Of a stretch of 64,000 nucleotides of DNA, positions 62,674 to 64,000 are shown one piece after another; position 1 is the first letter of the stretch, and every line of letters begins with the position of its first letter. The stretch lies in NCBI GenBank assembly GCA_009780675.1, contig WQZP01000005.1, forward strand, positions 42,121 through 106,120. The letters are read 5' to 3'. This DNA is from Spirochaetaceae bacterium. Lineage in GTDB: Bacteria > Spirochaetota > Spirochaetia > CADAEX01. The notes under the pieces are model-generated. The model worked only from the letters and a program-made list of their open reading frames with translations, was not told the origin of the DNA and made no database searches. Position numbers and translations under genes: made by a program.

Positions 62674-63540
62674 GTGCCTCAGGCATTAAAATATAAGGCA
62701 AAGTCAATTATTTACTTTGAAGGGGATATCAGCGATAAAGTTTATATCCTCCAGTCTGGAAAAGTAAGCTTGATAAGTACTGATATTGAGACAGGGAATG
62801 AAAATCGTGAATTAGTAAAAACCGGAGAGTTTTTTGGAGTAAAATCCGCACTTGGAAAGTATCCGCGAGAAGAAACTGCAGATGTTTTGCTTGATTCTGT
62901 TGTTCTTATGTTTGCTGTTTCTGAATTTGAGAAGCTAATATATACAAATCCCCGCATTACATTGCAAATGCTTAAGGTTTTTTCAAATCAGCTAAGAAGA
63001 ATTCACAAACAGGTTGGCAACCTTCTTTCTGAAGGAGAGCAAGTAGACCAGGAAAAAGGGCTATTTGGCATAGGCGAATTTTATTATAAAAGTCAGAGAT
63101 TTAAACAAGCTTTATATGCATTTAGAAGATATCTTACATATTATCCTTCTGGGGTGTTGCAGGCAAAAGCTACAGAATACCTGGTAAGTATAGAAAAAAG
63201 CCCACAAGGAAAAACTCCTTCTCTTTCCAGTTCATCATCTTCTTCCGGGGCTGTTAAGCAGGATAGTGAAACCAATACAGCGCTATACTATGATGCTGTG
63301 ACATTATTCAGCTCAGAAGATTATGAAAAAGCTATAAGCAATTTTAAACAATATGTTTCAGCAAATCCAGAAGGCGAATATGTTATAAAAGCTTTATGCG
63401 ATATTGGAAAATCTCTATATTTTCTTAAAAAGAATGATGACTGTATAAAACATTTTACATCTCTTATTCAGAAATTTCCAAAGCATACAGATATTGGTGA
63501 GTTTTTGCTTTATCTTGGGCTGGCAAATCTTGCAAAGTGA
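62674..63540 (+). CDS. Cyclic-nucleotide-binding TPR protein, interrupted by an in-frame TGA
   Basis: A 288-residue product (GTG start, GGGGAG eight bases upstream) has an N-terminal cyclic-nucleotide-binding (CRP-like) fold (about residues 5-115: SIIYFEGDISDKVYILQSG, TGEFFGVKSALGKYPREETA) without a DNA-binding domain. A Ser-rich linker and two TPR-like repeat regions follow. A TGA at 63538-63540 interrupts the final TPR. The reading frame continues for 36 codons to a TAA at 63649-63651 that overlaps the next gene's ATG. Either the protein is truncated or the stop is read through. TGA is a normal stop in other genes here. Confidence 0.85.
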   Translation: MPQALKYKAKSIIYFEGDISDKVYILQSGKVSLISTDIETGNENRELVKTGEFFGVKSALGKYPREETADVLLDSVVLMFAVSEFEKLIYTNPRITLQMLKVFSNQLRRIHKQVGNLLSEGEQVDQEKGLFGIGEFYYKSQRFKQALYAFRRYLTYYPSGVLQAKATEYLVSIEKSPQGKTPSLSSSSSSSGAVKQDSETNTALYYDAVTLFSSEDYEKAISNFKQYVSANPEGEYVIKALCDIGKSLYFLKKNDDCIKHFTSLIQKFPKHTDIGEFLLYLGLANLAK

Positions 63541-63651
63541 GAAAAAGCAAAAGCAGAAAGTTTTTATAAAAAAGTAATTGAAATATCTGAAGAAGGGTCA
63601 GAAGTAAAGCGAAAAGCTAAAGCACAACTTAAGACTCTTGGAGGGAAGTAA
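63541..63651 (+). pseudogene. 3' remnant of the TPR gene after the TGA
   Basis: In-frame continuation after the TGA: EKAKAESFYKKVIEISEEGS and KAKAQLKTLGGK, completing a normal TPR helix pair and ending at TAA (63649-63651), one base overlapping the next ATG. This supports an original 325-codon gene. Confidence 0.75.
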
Positions 63652-64000
63652 TGGGTCTTGATCTATCGCAGTTTGACAGATTTAAAGTAACCTTCCAAAA
63701 GGGCGACCAGATTTTTTGTGAATATGAGCCAGGAGATTCTTTTTACCTTATCCAGGGAGGTAGGGTACAAATCGTAAAAATAATAGGCGAAATAGAAAAA
63801 ATGGTTGATATTTTGTACCCTGGAGAAATATTTGGCGAAATGGCTATACTTGAAGAAGCGCCAAGATCTGCAAGCGCAATAGCATTGGATAAAGTTGAGG
63901 TTCTTGAATTTAATAAAAAGAATTTTGAGATTCTTATGAGGGGAAATCCTCAAATAGCAATGAAGCTTCTTATGACGTTTATAAAAAGAATTTACGATCA
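63651..64000 (+). CDS. Cyclic-nucleotide-binding protein (5' part)
   Basis: The first 116 or so residues of another CRP-fold protein lie within the window (MGLDLSQFDRFKVTFQKGDQ, GDSFYLIQGGRVQIVK, LYPGEIFGEMAILEEAPRSASAIA). The phosphate-binding cassette is clear, with FGEMAILEEAPRSASA matching the FGExA-x5-PR(S/T)A pattern of functional cNMP-binding domains. The ATG follows a GGAGGG ribosome binding site and overlaps the previous frame's TAA (TAATG). The gene leaves the window at 64000, so domains beyond are unknown. Confidence 0.92.
   Translation, partial: MGLDLSQFDRFKVTFQKGDQIFCEYEPGDSFYLIQGGRVQIVKIIGEIEKMVDILYPGEIFGEMAILEEAPRSASAIALDKVEVLEFNKKNFEILMRGNPQIAMKLLMTFIKRIYD

Noticed and set aside
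63538..63540. TGA as tryptophan (alternative genetic code)
   Set aside because: nusB, miaB, ribH and pbpC all end at TGA in proper places and Trp is encoded by TGG, so a recoded TGA is not supported genome-wide.

Overview
The window looks like a chromosomal segment of a low-GC spirochaete, most probably a treponeme or close relative. The evidence is indirect but consistent. There is a pgk-tpiA-secG block, many short-lipobox lipoproteins (LxxS-C or LxxG-C), a lipoprotein whose C-terminal domain resembles Treponema pallidum TP0751 (pallilysin), outer-membrane-type genes (TolC-like, MCE/Mla, a small beta-barrel) beside two class A PBPs, and cyclic-nucleotide-binding proteins with TPRs. TGA ends several genes and Trp is TGG, so the genetic code is standard. 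I see no tRNA, rRNA, CRISPR array, transposase or prophage gene. Species cannot be settled from the sequence alone.

Layout. 1-6.0 kb (+): 3' end of gap, pgk, tpiA, secG, a secreted parvulin-type isomerase, nusB and a TPR membrane protein. 6.1-8.9 kb (+): map, an HtrA-type lipoprotein protease and a phosphoribosyltransferase, ending in three tandem hairpin repeats shared with a convergent gene. 9.0-10.8 kb (-): an unknown lipoprotein and a small beta-barrel protein. 11.0-17.6 kb (+): purH split in two, an LCP-family protein, miaB, a small membrane protein and a TPR-SPOR protein. 17.6-27.0 kb (-): the pallilysin-related lipoprotein, a FIST-domain protein, a MacAB-TolC-like efflux operon and two paralogous TPR proteins. 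27.1-34.6 kb: a small gene (+), then on the minus strand a giant acyl-CoA dehydratase activase-related protein, a CHASE-GAF-PAS-GGDEF diguanylate cyclase with a G8 tract at its start, and a small exported protein.

34.7-38.5 kb (+) is a complete riboflavin operon (ribD, ribE, ribB, ribA, ribH) behind a promoter, an FMN riboswitch and an intrinsic terminator. 38.5-46.9 kb (+) is an alpha-2-macroglobulin lipoprotein with pbpC, visibly GC-richer than its surroundings. 47.0-48.9 kb (+) is a pair of class III nucleotidyl-cyclase-like proteins with complementary losses of catalytic residues. carB (+) follows, behind a tandem operator-like repeat. 52.6-53.3 kb (+) is a degenerate LysM-M23 protein. 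53.4-56.3 kb (-) is PBP1A with a minimal ParB-like protein. A candidate small transcript lies at 56.33-56.54 kb (+). 56.6-62.5 kb (-) is one operon-like series: MlaE permease, MlaF-like ATPase with degenerate motifs, MlaD/MCE protein, TPR lipoprotein, membrane protein, LysM-M23 peptidase and a PEGA-like exported protein. The window closes (+) with a cyclic-nucleotide-binding TPR protein interrupted by an in-frame TGA, and the start of a second such protein.

Themes: central metabolism (lower glycolysis, purine, pyrimidine and riboflavin synthesis), envelope construction (two class A PBPs, LCP, LytM/LysM, SPOR, Mla) and nucleotide signalling (a c-di-GMP synthase, a cyclase-like pair, two cNMP-binding proteins). 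The most novel items are the cyclase-like pair, the MlaF-like ATPase lacking two catalytic residues, the pallilysin-like protein without HEXXH, the membrane-tail ParB next to PBP1A, and the candidate sRNA.
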